DNA of 64,000 nucleotides from Roseovarius aestuarii (GCA_027214255.1 JAPWHL010000003.1:62001-126000); one strand, 5' to 3'; numbered from the stretch's first letter, positions 53,457 to 62,657 are shown. Notes: generated by a model from the sequence alone, not told the origin. Numbers and translations are program-made.

Positions 53457-53987
53457 ATGGATTACGTGACGCAAAATCACCCTCTAAAAACGGCGATTGG
53501 CCTTTTGGACCGCTACTTGGAAGAAGTTCTTTGTGCGATCCTTATTGTCGGAATGCTCTGCTCGATTTTTTTGCAAGTGGTGTTGCGATACGTCTTTGAA
53601 AGCCCCGTCTCGTGGAGCGATGAGATTGCCATCTATTGTCTGATTGGCACGGTATACTTTGGTGCATCGCTGGCTGTCAGGGAACGGGCGCATATTCGTC
53701 TGATGGTGTTTGTGCAGATGTTTCCACGGCCCTACGACCTGATACTGTTTCTTATCGGCGAAGCAATCTGGTTGGGCTTTAACATCATCATGATGATGCT
53801 GGGCTGGAAACTGTTTCAGATAATGTCGCGTTTCACGCTCGTCTCTCCCAGCCTTGGCATCGATCAAAGATGGACATTTGCGGTCGTCATGGTCGGCTTC
53901 ACGCTGATGATCTTCAGAATGTTCCAAGAATACTATCGCTGGTTCTCCCAAGGAAAAATCAACATGCCGGAGATCACACATGATTAG
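53457..53987 (+). CDS. TRAP transporter small permease (DctQ-like)
   Basis: This 176-residue membrane protein has four hydrophobic segments and the DctQ motif RYVFESPVSWSDEIAIYCLI with a conserved Trp-Ser-x-Glu. It follows the receptor gene by 89 bases and overlaps the large permease by eight bases. It forms a complex with the DctM-type protein. Confidence 0.9.
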   Translation: MDYVTQNHPLKTAIGLLDRYLEEVLCAILIVGMLCSIFLQVVLRYVFESPVSWSDEIAIYCLIGTVYFGASLAVRERAHIRLMVFVQMFPRPYDLILFLIGEAIWLGFNIIMMMLGWKLFQIMSRFTLVSPSLGIDQRWTFAVVMVGFTLMIFRMFQEYYRWFSQGKINMPEITHD

Positions 53988-55263
53988 TCCTGGGTTGGCA
54001 ATTTCTGGCATGCTGTTGCTTGGTTTGATTGTTGGCGTGCCAATCCCTTTCGCGATCGGGGCGGCGGTGTTGCTGGGTTATTACCTGTTGGATATTCCGA
54101 TCATTGCGCTTGCTCAGACAAGTTATGACGCGCTTGAAGGTTTGCCCATCATCACGGTTCCGCTTTTTGTGCTGGCCGGTGGGATCATGCTGCACGGTGG
54201 AATCGCCGAGCGATTAATCGAGATCGCGCGCACTTTTCTGGGCAAGAAAACCGGCAGCTATGCTTTGGTGACAATTGTTGGCTGTATGTTTTTCGCGGCA
54301 ATGTCCGGGTCCGGTCCTGCGACCACAGCTGCAATCGGTGCGATCACGATACCTGCCATGATGAAGCAGGGTTTCAGGGTCGAGGACGCTGGTGCAGTGG
54401 CTGCATCGGGCGGCGCCCTAGGAAGCCTAATCCCGCCCTCCAACTTAATGATTTTTTACGGCATTGTTTCTGGCACATCTATCCCACGCCTGTTTCTGGC
54501 CGGTATGTTGCCGGGCATCATTACGGCATTGCTTCTGTGTTTCGTGGCATGGGTTATTGCGCGCAAGAAAGGCTATGTGGGGGATCCCACACCCATCGAA
54601 AAGGGGGCGCGCTTGCGGTCGCTATGGGATGGAAAATGGGCTATTAGCGCGCCGGTCGTTATCCTTGGCGGTATTTATGGCGGTATCTTTACTGCGACCG
54701 AGGCCGCGGCCGTCGCGGTGATCTATTCCTTGTTCATCTGTAGTGTCGTCTACCGTCAGCTGCGATGGGTGCACATTATCGAGTCCATCAAGCAAACCGC
54801 GTTGATTGCCGGGACGATCATTATCGTTCTGGGCGCGGCCAAGGGGTTTGGCCAGTTGATGGGTATTCTTGAAGCTCCTGATGCGATCCGTGGTTACTTT
54901 GGCGAGAACATGAATGCGTTCCTGTTGCTGATGATCATGGCGACAATTCTGATCGTGACCGGAACGTTCATGGAATCTATCGCGCAGATTATTCTGTTTA
55001 CCCCGTTGATGTTGCCCGTAGCGATTGCATCGGGTGTCGATCCTATCGCTTTTGGGATCATCATGGTCGCGGCCTGCGAAATCGGTTTCTTGACCCCGCC
55101 TGTCGGGGCCAACCTGTTCGTTGCATCCCGTCTAACAGGCGTGTCGATCGAGCGGTTGTCGCTCAGCGCGCTGCCCTATCTGGTGGCCTACCTGCTTATC
55201 ATCGTTTTGGTGGCGTTGTCCCCCGGGCTTGCAACCTATCTTCCAACATTGGTTTTCGGCTAA
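53980..55263 (+). CDS. TRAP transporter large permease (DctM-like)
   Basis: This 427-residue membrane protein is the ion-coupled DctM subunit, with PLFVLAGGIMLHGGIAERLI, MSGSGPATTAAIGAITIPAM and GALGSLIPPSNLMIFYGIVS typical of the family. It completes the DctPQM importer. The gene ends 28 bases before the dimethylformamidase-like small subunit, which argues for one transcript and a shared substrate. Confidence 0.93.
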   Translation: MISPGLAISGMLLLGLIVGVPIPFAIGAAVLLGYYLLDIPIIALAQTSYDALEGLPIITVPLFVLAGGIMLHGGIAERLIEIARTFLGKKTGSYALVTIVGCMFFAAMSGSGPATTAAIGAITIPAMMKQGFRVEDAGAVAASGGALGSLIPPSNLMIFYGIVSGTSIPRLFLAGMLPGIITALLLCFVAWVIARKKGYVGDPTPIEKGARLRSLWDGKWAISAPVVILGGIYGGIFTATEAAAVAVIYSLFICSVVYRQLRWVHIIESIKQTALIAGTIIIVLGAAKGFGQLMGILEAPDAIRGYFGENMNAFLLLMIMATILIVTGTFMESIAQIILFTPLMLPVAIASGVDPIAFGIIMVAACEIGFLTPPVGANLFVASRLTGVSIERLSLSALPYLVAYLLIIVLVALSPGLATYLPTLVFG

Positions 55264-55291
55264 CAGCCTCAAGATTAAGGACTTGATTGCG

Positions 55292-55624
55292 ATGTATCGC
55301 TTTGATTCAAAAGACGCCATCTATCCGATTGACCCAAAGCGCACGGATCTGGCGGATGAATTTCGCGCCAACCCGTCGGGCCCTCATTCGATTGAACTCC
55401 AGAATGTGCTGAACCGTATGCGCAGTGGGGCAATTGACGGGAAATGGGTGCTGTATCCGGTCAGTGATGCGCCCACGTGGGTTCTGGCCCAAATCCCGAA
55501 AGAACGCGATGAACCGCTGATCGTTCATGACGATTTGGTCTTCGATAATCGCGCGGCGGCCGAGTGGCATGTGTTCAAGGCTCGCTGGCACGAAATTACC
55601 GGACAGACATTGGAGTCCAAATAA
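55292..55624 (+). CDS. N,N-dimethylformamidase-like small (alpha) subunit
   Basis: From the ATG at 55292 this is a 110-residue protein that resembles the small subunit of N,N-dimethylformamidase: FRANPSGPHSIELQNVLNRM, GKWVLYPVSDAPTWVLAQIP and VFDNRAAAEWHVFKARWHEI correspond to the family's NPxG, central WxxAxI and C-terminal AxxxVFxxR elements. It is about 20 residues shorter than the characterised subunit (132). It overlaps the large-subunit start by one base (TAATG), ensuring balanced synthesis. The substrate may be another N-substituted amide. Confidence 0.78.
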   Translation: MYRFDSKDAIYPIDPKRTDLADEFRANPSGPHSIELQNVLNRMRSGAIDGKWVLYPVSDAPTWVLAQIPKERDEPLIVHDDLVFDNRAAAEWHVFKARWHEITGQTLESK

Positions 55625-57843
55625 TGAAGACCCCATTTGATATCATTGGGTATGCCCAGCCGTTGGTGTCCCACACAGGCGAGAAGGTCGCGTTCAAGCT
55701 CAGCGCAGATGCTGCCGTGAATGCGGATGTTGATGTCGTCCGCCTGCTATGTGCCGATCCCAAGCCGACCGGCCCGGGGGTGGAGTATGAAGTGGTTGAA
55801 CCGATCACAAGGAACATCCGGCTTGATCGCTATCAAAAGGCCCCCGCGGGGTCCTATGCCTACTTGCCTCTGCGTACAGAAAATGAGCCCGTTGCAATTG
55901 GGATGCTTGTTTGGCCCACTCTTCTTAAGAAGACGCGCCAAACTGTTTTTTCCCGTTGGGATGGCGACAATGACAAAGGTATTGAGCTGTCGCTGGGCGG
56001 CGATGGCCGCCTGACGCTGTATGTCAGTGACGGGGATACAAACCAGACACTGACGTCAGACGCCATGTTGGAAACCCGCCGCTGGTACTTTGTTGCGGCG
56101 GTGGTAAATCAACAGGCGCAAACGATGACGCTGCGGATCGATGGGATCGACACGCAGCTATTGGATGATTTTACAGACACCCAAAGCGCACCACTGAAGA
56201 TCGGTAACACCGCTGGTGACAAGACTCCGCTGGTATTGGCATGTCGGATCACCAGCCAAAATAGCCGCAAGATACCTGCAGATTGCTACAACGGGAAAAT
56301 TGAACATCCCGTTGTTGCGACAGGCGATATCTCACTGGATGCGTTCAAGGATCTGATCACAGGAACCGAAAAGGGCTTGCCGCGGGGCAAGGTACTGGCC
56401 AATTGGGATTTCGCGGCCGATATTAAGGGCGCCAAAGTGACGGATGTATCTGGCAACGGGTTGCACGGCACGGTGTCAAACCTGCCCGCCCGCGCCGTAA
56501 CGGGCTATCACTTTACGGGCAGCGTGCTGGATTGGCGCGGTGCACCGGAACACTACGCGGCTATCCATTTTCATGACGACGACTTGTATGATTGCGAATG
56601 GGAGACCGACTTTGAATGGAAGGTGCCCGAAGGCGCAAAGACCGGTTTTTATGCTTTGCGGATCGCTAGCGAGGACACCGAATATTGGGTCAGCTTCTTT
56701 GTATGTGCGCGACCGTCGCAAGCCCAAAACAAGATCGCCTTCGTTGCCTCGACCGCAACGTTTCTGGCCTATGCGAATACCCGGCACCGGATGGATGTCG
56801 GCCATATCGAACAGCTGTACAATGCCCTGATCGAGGTGTCCCCGACCGAGGCCTACTTGCGCTGTCGCCGTGACCTGGCACCTTCAACCTATGACACGCA
56901 CGCCGACGGAAGCGGTGCATTTTACAGCTCGCCCCGCCGCCCCATACTGAACATGCGGCCAGGCAAATATACCTTTAACTACATCAACGACTCTCATCTG
57001 ATTGCGTGGCTGGAAAAGAAGGGCATAGAGTACGATGTGATTGCCGAAGATGACATTCACGAGCACGGCAATGACCTGCTGTCGAAATATGATGTTGTGA
57101 TAACGGGCAGCCACCCCGAATATATTTCCACCCCCATCCTCGAGGCTTTTGAGACCTACCAGAATTCGGGTGGGCGGCATCTGTATCTGGGGGGGAATGG
57201 GTTTTATTGGCGTATCGGATACCCGACTGACGCACCCGGGGCGATTGAAATGCGTCGGGGTTTCGCAGGCGTGCGCACATGGGAAAGCGACCCCGGCGAG
57301 GTGCATCTGTCCTCAAACGGTGAACCGGGTGGCCTGTGGCGCGAACATGGCAAAGCCCCTCAGAAACTGGTGGGGGTCGGGTTTTCATCCTGTGTCTTTG
57401 ACCGATCAACCTATTTTCGACGCACTGCAGATAGCGACAATCCGAAGGTTGCGTTCATCTTTGAGGGCATTGGGCGGGATGAAAAAATCGGCGACTTCGG
57501 TTTTCGGGGGAATGGGGCTGCGGGGATGGAGCTGGATCGTGCGTCCGAAGCCTTGGGTACACCGCGTCACGCCCTTGTCGTTGCAACAACCGAAGACGTG
57601 GGGGCGGGTGGGTCTGTCACATCCGAGGAATTCATCACCACACCACGCGCCATCGACGGCGAACAGAACGGCCGGGTGCGTGGCGACATGGTGTTCATGG
57701 AAACGCGCAATGGCGGGGCGGTTTTCACCCCCGGTTCGATCGCCTGGCCAACGTCTCTTTTGCACAATGGCACCGATAACAACGTGTCGCGCATCACTGA
57801 AAACGTCATCAAACGGTTCTTGGATCCCAAGGCGTTTCGCTGA
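55624..57843 (+). CDS. N,N-dimethylformamidase-like large (beta) subunit
   Basis: This 739-residue protein has the size and layout of the dimethylformamidase large subunit (about 760): an N-terminal region with a LamG-like concanavalin fold (about 80-225, WDGDNDKGIELSLGGDGRLT), then the catalytic domain with SHPEYISTPILEAFETYQN, HLYLGGNGFYWRIGYP and GLWREHGKAPQKLVG. The characterised enzyme hydrolyses N-substituted formamides with a mononuclear iron bound by two Tyr and one Glu; the Tyr of HPEY is a good candidate ligand here. The longer frame from 55564 is rejected. Confidence 0.85.
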   Translation: MKTPFDIIGYAQPLVSHTGEKVAFKLSADAAVNADVDVVRLLCADPKPTGPGVEYEVVEPITRNIRLDRYQKAPAGSYAYLPLRTENEPVAIGMLVWPTLLKKTRQTVFSRWDGDNDKGIELSLGGDGRLTLYVSDGDTNQTLTSDAMLETRRWYFVAAVVNQQAQTMTLRIDGIDTQLLDDFTDTQSAPLKIGNTAGDKTPLVLACRITSQNSRKIPADCYNGKIEHPVVATGDISLDAFKDLITGTEKGLPRGKVLANWDFAADIKGAKVTDVSGNGLHGTVSNLPARAVTGYHFTGSVLDWRGAPEHYAAIHFHDDDLYDCEWETDFEWKVPEGAKTGFYALRIASEDTEYWVSFFVCARPSQAQNKIAFVASTATFLAYANTRHRMDVGHIEQLYNALIEVSPTEAYLRCRRDLAPSTYDTHADGSGAFYSSPRRPILNMRPGKYTFNYINDSHLIAWLEKKGIEYDVIAEDDIHEHGNDLLSKYDVVITGSHPEYISTPILEAFETYQNSGGRHLYLGGNGFYWRIGYPTDAPGAIEMRRGFAGVRTWESDPGEVHLSSNGEPGGLWREHGKAPQKLVGVGFSSCVFDRSTYFRRTADSDNPKVAFIFEGIGRDEKIGDFGFRGNGAAGMELDRASEALGTPRHALVVATTEDVGAGGSVTSEEFITTPRAIDGEQNGRVRGDMVFMETRNGGAVFTPGSIAWPTSLLHNGTDNNVSRITENVIKRFLDPKAFR

Positions 57844-57879
57844 GCCTTACAATATGAAAATCACGAGAAGGAAAATGTA

Positions 57880-58182
57880 ATGAGCACTGTTCAGTTTCAG
57901 GACTACTATGGTCAGGTCGTTGCGCGCGCATGGACTGACCCCGATTTCAAGGCGCGGCTCAAGACCGAGCCAAGGGCGGCGCTGGCTGAAATGGGTCTTG
58001 GCTATCCCGAGGATGTCCGTTTGGAATTGCATGAAAACGAACCCGAAGTCATGCATCTGGTGATCCCGCCGCAACCCAGCGAAGATGAACTGTCCGTCAT
58101 GGAAATCGACAAGATTAAGGATGGTACGGTTGTGCCTTGCTATATCATTCCAACCAAAGGCCGCTGGCAGTTGATGAAATAG
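57880..58182 (+). CDS. NHLP-type ribosomal peptide precursor (nitrile-hydratase-like leader)
   Basis: This 100-residue protein has a leader that looks like the N-terminal part of nitrile hydratase alpha subunit: VVARAWTDPDFKARLKTEPR (13-32), AALAEMGL and RLELHENEPEVMHLVIPPQP (47-66). The catalytic CTLCSCY metal motif of the hydratase is absent; the acidic SEDELSVMEIDKI segment follows, as in NHLP precursors of modified peptides. The tail DGTVVPCYIIPTKGRWQLMK (81-100) would be the core, with a single cysteine (87) and two threonines as possible modification sites. There is no Gly-Gly cleavage site. The YcaO gene follows after 26 bases. AAGGAAA precedes the ATG. Confidence 0.85.
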   Translation: MSTVQFQDYYGQVVARAWTDPDFKARLKTEPRAALAEMGLGYPEDVRLELHENEPEVMHLVIPPQPSEDELSVMEIDKIKDGTVVPCYIIPTKGRWQLMK

Positions 58183-58208
58183 CGCGCCGCGTTCCTTTGG
58201 GTCAGAAC

Positions 58209-59657
58209 ATGAACTTCGCCGCATCGGCCAATGCCTGTCAAACTGTGGCATTGGCCGATGCTGTTTGCGTCCAAAGGTCCGACACGGACAGCACTCTTGT
58301 CCGTGTTTCTCAACGGGAACTTCTGTTGAAGGGGCCGGTGTTCAACGCTTTGCTGCCTCTTTTGGATGGTACCCGCGCGGCGCATCAGCTGGTGGCGTCG
58401 CTCAGCACCCGGTTTGAGGCGCTGGCCGTGTGGCTGGCCATCGAACTGTTGAAAAAGCACTGCCTGTTGCGAACTGCGGGTCAAACCCTTGCTGGACCTT
58501 TGCCTGATCTGAAGATGCAACAGATCGACGTGCCCGCACCCTATCATTTCTATTGCGCTAAAATGGTGCCACCCGATCCGGGCGTGCCGCCGATCCATGT
58601 CGGCGGGTTTGGCGAAACGGCCCTTGAGGCGATGGCAAAATGTCGGGGCGAGGCTGTCGAGCGGTGGTTTGGGTTTCTTAACAAAAAGACAGACCGCGTT
58701 ACAGCTCGCAAAGTAGATCTGGAGGGGCGGGTCTTTGATCCATCCGAGCTGTTGAATTTCAGCGACCGTCAATTCGCTATGCGCGAAAGCCTTAACCGCA
58801 GCACCGGCGGCTTGGATGTTGTCCCGCATCCGTTTGACCCCGATGTCGCAATTGATTGGAGCCCGGCGCACAACATGGGATCGGGCGAAAAATGCTGGTT
58901 GCCAACTGCGCTGGTTTACTATTCGTCACAACCGGTTTCTGGTTCCGAATTCGGTGTGGCTGACTCAAATGGATGTGCGGCTGGGCCCAGTTTCGAACGG
59001 GCCTGCCTGTCTGGCCTTCTTGAACTGATCGAGAGAGACGCCTGCGCAATCTGGTGGTATAATCAGATTATCCCGCCAACTATCGATGCCCGCGCATTTG
59101 GCGATGATGCTTTGGATCGGTTGATGGATTTTGTCGCAACGGGGCAGCGCAACGTTCGTCTGTTGGATCTGACGCATGATTTTGAAATCCCCGTCGTTGC
59201 AGCGGTCAGTTGGAATGGGTCTACGTTCCACCGGCCCAAGCTGGGGCTGGGCATTGCGTTTGATCGGAAAAGCGCGGCCGTGAAGGCCGTGGGTGAATTG
59301 GTAACCCAGATTGTGACCACGCCCGAACAAAGCGGCGATAACAGCGCGAAATCTGCGCAACCGGTGCCCGCGCACGTGTTGGGCCGGTCTCCGGATTGGA
59401 CGGAGGGCGGGCCGTCAACGATCGCTCTAACAGTGCCGAATCTTCTAAAGCTGTTGCGCGAGAAGGAGTTGACGGCCGTTGTTGTGGATCAGGCCGACAA
59501 TGCCGGGCCTGTCGGCTCTGTTCGCGTCGTGGTGCCGGGCCTGCGTAGTCTTGCGGCCCGTTTTGGGCCGGGTCGACTGTTCAAGGCGTCCCCATCCCAC
59601 ACAGTTGATGAGCGCGCCATGATCACTTTCGGGACTATCTCATCTACATTCATGTAG
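58209..59657 (+). CDS. YcaO-domain peptide-modifying enzyme with N-terminal recognition-like domain
   Basis: From the only ATG (58209) this is a 482-residue protein. Residues 1-90 (LVRVSQRELLLKGPVFNALL, then LLDGTRAAHQLVASLSTRFE) resemble the winged-helix leader-recognition region of TOMM E1-like proteins. Residues about 110-482 are a YcaO domain with ATP/Mg-binding motifs GETALEAMAKCRGEAVERW (135-153), SNGCAAGPSFERA (253-265) and LLELIERDACAIWW (270-283), and VVVPGLRSLAARFGPGRLF late. The PxPxP C-terminus of azoline-forming YcaO enzymes is missing; it ends TISSTFM. No separate E1-like, TfuA or dehydrogenase partner is adjacent. It may form an azoline, thioamide or amidine on the upstream precursor. 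Confidence 0.87.
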   Translation: MNFAASANACQTVALADAVCVQRSDTDSTLVRVSQRELLLKGPVFNALLPLLDGTRAAHQLVASLSTRFEALAVWLAIELLKKHCLLRTAGQTLAGPLPDLKMQQIDVPAPYHFYCAKMVPPDPGVPPIHVGGFGETALEAMAKCRGEAVERWFGFLNKKTDRVTARKVDLEGRVFDPSELLNFSDRQFAMRESLNRSTGGLDVVPHPFDPDVAIDWSPAHNMGSGEKCWLPTALVYYSSQPVSGSEFGVADSNGCAAGPSFERACLSGLLELIERDACAIWWYNQIIPPTIDARAFGDDALDRLMDFVATGQRNVRLLDLTHDFEIPVVAAVSWNGSTFHRPKLGLGIAFDRKSAAVKAVGELVTQIVTTPEQSGDNSAKSAQPVPAHVLGRSPDWTEGGPSTIALTVPNLLKLLREKELTAVVVDQADNAGPVGSVRVVVPGLRSLAARFGPGRLFKASPSHTVDERAMITFGTISSTFM

Positions 59658-59683
59658 AAGGGGTGGAGTTGATACATTCGCCG

Positions 59684-61465
59684 TCAGGAAAACAACACGC
59701 CTCCAAAACAGGCCGCAAATCCGATTGCCGACAGAAGAACCCGGTAGACTAGACTGGTGCGCCCGATCAATGCGTAAGACAGGCAAGACAGGCCGAAACC
59801 CACCAAGACAAAGGCAATCAACGCGCCGGTCGTGTTGGTGGACATACGGATCAGATCGGGGTTTGCGATCATAGCCAGCGGGATGATGTACAGACCAAGC
59901 CCCAACGCCATTGCCGTCAGGGCCACCTTAAGCCAGTTTTCACCAATCATCCCCGCTGCGATAAAGACCGCACCACAAACAGGCGGCGTGATCGTCGACA
60001 AAAGGGCAAACCAGAACACAAACAGATGCGCCTGCAACGGTTCCAACCCTAGCTGGATCAAGGCAGGGCCCGCGACCGAGACACAGATGACATAGGCCGC
60101 CGTTGTCGGCACCTCCATTCCAAGCAAAAGGCAGGCCAATGCAGTCAACAGCAGCGCAGGCCATAGCGACCCACCGGACCCCGAAAGGATGATCGACGTG
60201 ATTTTGATTCCCAGCCCGGTAATCCCCAAAACACCGATGATGATCGATGCGCAAATGATGATGGCTGCGATCATGGCCACCTGCTGGCCAATGGCTATCG
60301 TGGCGTCGGCTATACGCCCCAACCCCTGGGCGAGGTTCATGCGTGGAGTGGCGTCGAAAAACAGCGCTGCTGCCCCTGCGAAAATGGCCAAAACGGCGGC
60401 ATATTGCGGAGTGAACCCTGCGCCGAACATGGCGATCAGAAGGACCGAGAATGGCACCAGAAAAAACGTCGAGGTGATCACAACCATTCGCGAACTGGGC
60501 CGCTGTTCCTCGGGGACGGCCAGAAGGTCAAACCGTTGCGCATAGGCGTTGATCCCCATCCATACCGTCAGAAAATAGAGGATCGCGGGAAACACTGCGG
60601 CCAGCATAATTTGGGTATAGGGCACGCCGGTCAATTCGACCATGACAAAGGCACCGGCCCCCATCAGAGGCGGCATGATTTGCCCACCGGATGAGGCCAC
60701 GGCCTCAACTGCGGCGGCCAGCCGTTTGGGATAGCCCAGCTTGGTCATTGCGGGCAATGTGATCGCGCCTGTCGACGCAACATTGGCCGATGCCGACCCC
60801 GAGATCGACCCAAACAGTGCCGATGACAGCACCGATACCTTGGCCGCGCCCCCCGTTAAACGCCCCGCCGCTGCCGAGGCAACGTTCATGAACCCTTGCC
60901 CGGCTTCGCCCGCGTTCAGAACTGCACCAAAGATGACAAAAATCGCTACGACCCCGACGGACACACCTGTCAGACTGCCCCAAAGGCCGCCCTCGGCCAC
61001 GACCAACGTACCCAGAAAGCTGCGCAATGGCGTGCCTGCATGGCCAAATTCACCGGGGATATGTTGTCCGTACAATCCGTAAAGCAACGCGAAAAGCGCC
61101 ACCAACGGCAAAGGCCAGCCGATCATGCGGCGTGCGCCCTCCATTGCGATCAGCAACAGCGTGACCGCCAGCGTAACCTGAAAACCGTCCTCCAGAAAAC
61201 CGTACTGGTTGCGCAGCATTTGGTGGTTCAAGGCGATCCAGACACAGCCCGCGACGCCGATGGTCGTGATCACAAGGCCGGACCACCAGCCCAACGGTGA
61301 TCTGGCGGAATACAAGAAAACCCACGGCAGAATAAGCGCCATGTGTAGCGGGCGCGCCACCAGATTGGGAACCAACCCGTAAAAAATCAGGCCGATATGA
61401 AAGACTGCTGTGGCAACGCCAAACGCTATCCACACGCGTCGCGAGATGGGGGAAGGGGATATCAT
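59684..61465 (-). CDS. TRAP transporter fused permease (TAXI type)
   Basis: This 593-residue membrane protein has many hydrophobic helices and fuses the small and large permease domains, as in TRAP transporters that use TAXI receptors. DctM-like features include GSISGSASANVASTGAITLPAM, TKLGYPKRLAAAVEAVASSG and GGQIMPPLMGAGAFVMVELT. It lies 48 bases after its receptor gene and converges on the YcaO gene. Confidence 0.9.
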   Translation of the reverse strand: MISPSPISRRVWIAFGVATAVFHIGLIFYGLVPNLVARPLHMALILPWVFLYSARSPLGWWSGLVITTIGVAGCVWIALNHQMLRNQYGFLEDGFQVTLAVTLLLIAMEGARRMIGWPLPLVALFALLYGLYGQHIPGEFGHAGTPLRSFLGTLVVAEGGLWGSLTGVSVGVVAIFVIFGAVLNAGEAGQGFMNVASAAAGRLTGGAAKVSVLSSALFGSISGSASANVASTGAITLPAMTKLGYPKRLAAAVEAVASSGGQIMPPLMGAGAFVMVELTGVPYTQIMLAAVFPAILYFLTVWMGINAYAQRFDLLAVPEEQRPSSRMVVITSTFFLVPFSVLLIAMFGAGFTPQYAAVLAIFAGAAALFFDATPRMNLAQGLGRIADATIAIGQQVAMIAAIIICASIIIGVLGITGLGIKITSIILSGSGGSLWPALLLTALACLLLGMEVPTTAAYVICVSVAGPALIQLGLEPLQAHLFVFWFALLSTITPPVCGAVFIAAGMIGENWLKVALTAMALGLGLYIIPLAMIANPDLIRMSTNTTGALIAFVLVGFGLSCLSYALIGRTSLVYRVLLSAIGFAACFGGVLFS

Positions 61466-61513
61466 GGAATCAAACCGCCTTGTCCCTGCCAGAACGGGGA
61501 CAAGGCATTGCTT

Positions 61514-62470
61514 TTACATTTGCGCGTCACTTAACGTCGCGCCAATTTCCTTGTAATAGCGGATGGCGCCGGGGTGAATTTGCGTCGTGATGTTGTCCAG
61601 CATGTCCAGCGACACACCTGCCCACCATGCGGCATCTTTGGCCATGTTTTCGCGTGTTTCCCAGTATGTTTTGGTCAACGCATAGGCCGTGTCATCGTCC
61701 ATCTTCGTTGTGGAATAGGCAACCACAGGCAAGGATGTCGTGGTGATGTCCTGATCTTGGCCCGCATAGGTGCCCGCAGGGATCGCAATGCGCGTGCGTT
61801 TGGACTGGGCGATCTGATCATCTGTCAGTGAAATGACATTCACATCGGTCGATGCGGCTGCTTCGATGACGTTTGGCGCGGGGTATGAACCTGCCGTCAC
61901 GAAGCCGTCGATCTGGCCGTTCTTCAGGGCGTTCACCGCGTTCGACAGTTCCGAATCCGCCAAATTTACTTTGCCCTCCAGACCGAACAGTGTGAGGTAT
62001 TTTTCACCCTCGCGTGCACCAAACGATCCGCTGCCAAGAAGGATTGTTTTGCCTTCCATTTCGGCAAATGTGGTGGCACCGCTGTCCTTGGACATGACAA
62101 AATGCATGGTCAATGACGGGATCGGAAACAGCGCGCGAATGTCTGCAAAGGACGGATCACTTTTGCCTTCAAACATCGCTTTGCCGCCTTGGGCCAGTCC
62201 GACCAACGCAGGCGGTGTGGTAAACACATAATCAGCACCACGCGCACGCACTTCCATCACGTTCTGGACGGACCCTTGGCTTTCTTCGACGGTCACGGCG
62301 ATGTCGCCGCCTGTGCCTGCTTTCATGGCTTCGGAAATTTGCACGGCCATCTGGAAATAGGACGACCCGGCCTTGGCGGACTTGTATGTGATACGTGTTT
62401 CAGCCGAGGCGTTGGCGGTCAGCATCAAGGCCGCTGCCGCAGCTGCACCGATTGTTTTCATAAAGGACAT
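61514..62470 (-). CDS. TRAP transporter TAXI-family substrate-binding protein
   Basis: This 318-residue receptor has a signal peptide (IGAAAAAALMLTANASA, cleavage near 23) and the TAXI pattern ITYKSAKAGSSYFQMAVQIS, VTVEESQGSVQNVMEVRARG and LLGSGSFGAREGEKYLTLFG. TAXI receptors often bind glutamate-like or other carboxylates. It is expressed with the fused permease. It is divergent from the LicD-like gene, with a 277-base gap. Confidence 0.9.
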   Translation of the reverse strand: MSFMKTIGAAAAAALMLTANASAETRITYKSAKAGSSYFQMAVQISEAMKAGTGGDIAVTVEESQGSVQNVMEVRARGADYVFTTPPALVGLAQGGKAMFEGKSDPSFADIRALFPIPSLTMHFVMSKDSGATTFAEMEGKTILLGSGSFGAREGEKYLTLFGLEGKVNLADSELSNAVNALKNGQIDGFVTAGSYPAPNVIEAAASTDVNVISLTDDQIAQSKRTRIAIPAGTYAGQDQDITTTSLPVVAYSTTKMDDDTAYALTKTYWETRENMAKDAAWWAGVSLDMLDNITTQIHPGAIRYYKEIGATLSDAQM

Positions 62471-62657
62471 TGGTTCTCACTCCCTGCATATGTGCGCGTA
62501 GATTGTTCTTTAGCAGAGGAAAGGCAAGCGTTGCACTGCTGATATCGTCTGTATCCCGCGTATTTATGTTTGTGGCGCGCCGTCACAAGAATGAAACATT
62601 ACTGTAGCTATAGATGGGGGAAAGTGCGCGAGCACTGGAGGATTCCGGCGGTGTTTC

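Noticed and set aside
55624..57843. Considered as a secreted LamG lectin or glycoside hydrolase
   Set aside because: There is no signal peptide, and the C-terminal HPEY and GGNGFYW segments plus the small-subunit partner fit dimethylformamidase better.
57880..58182. Considered as a true nitrile hydratase alpha subunit
   Set aside because: It is half the needed length, lacks the CTLCSCY metal motif and has no beta-subunit gene beside it.
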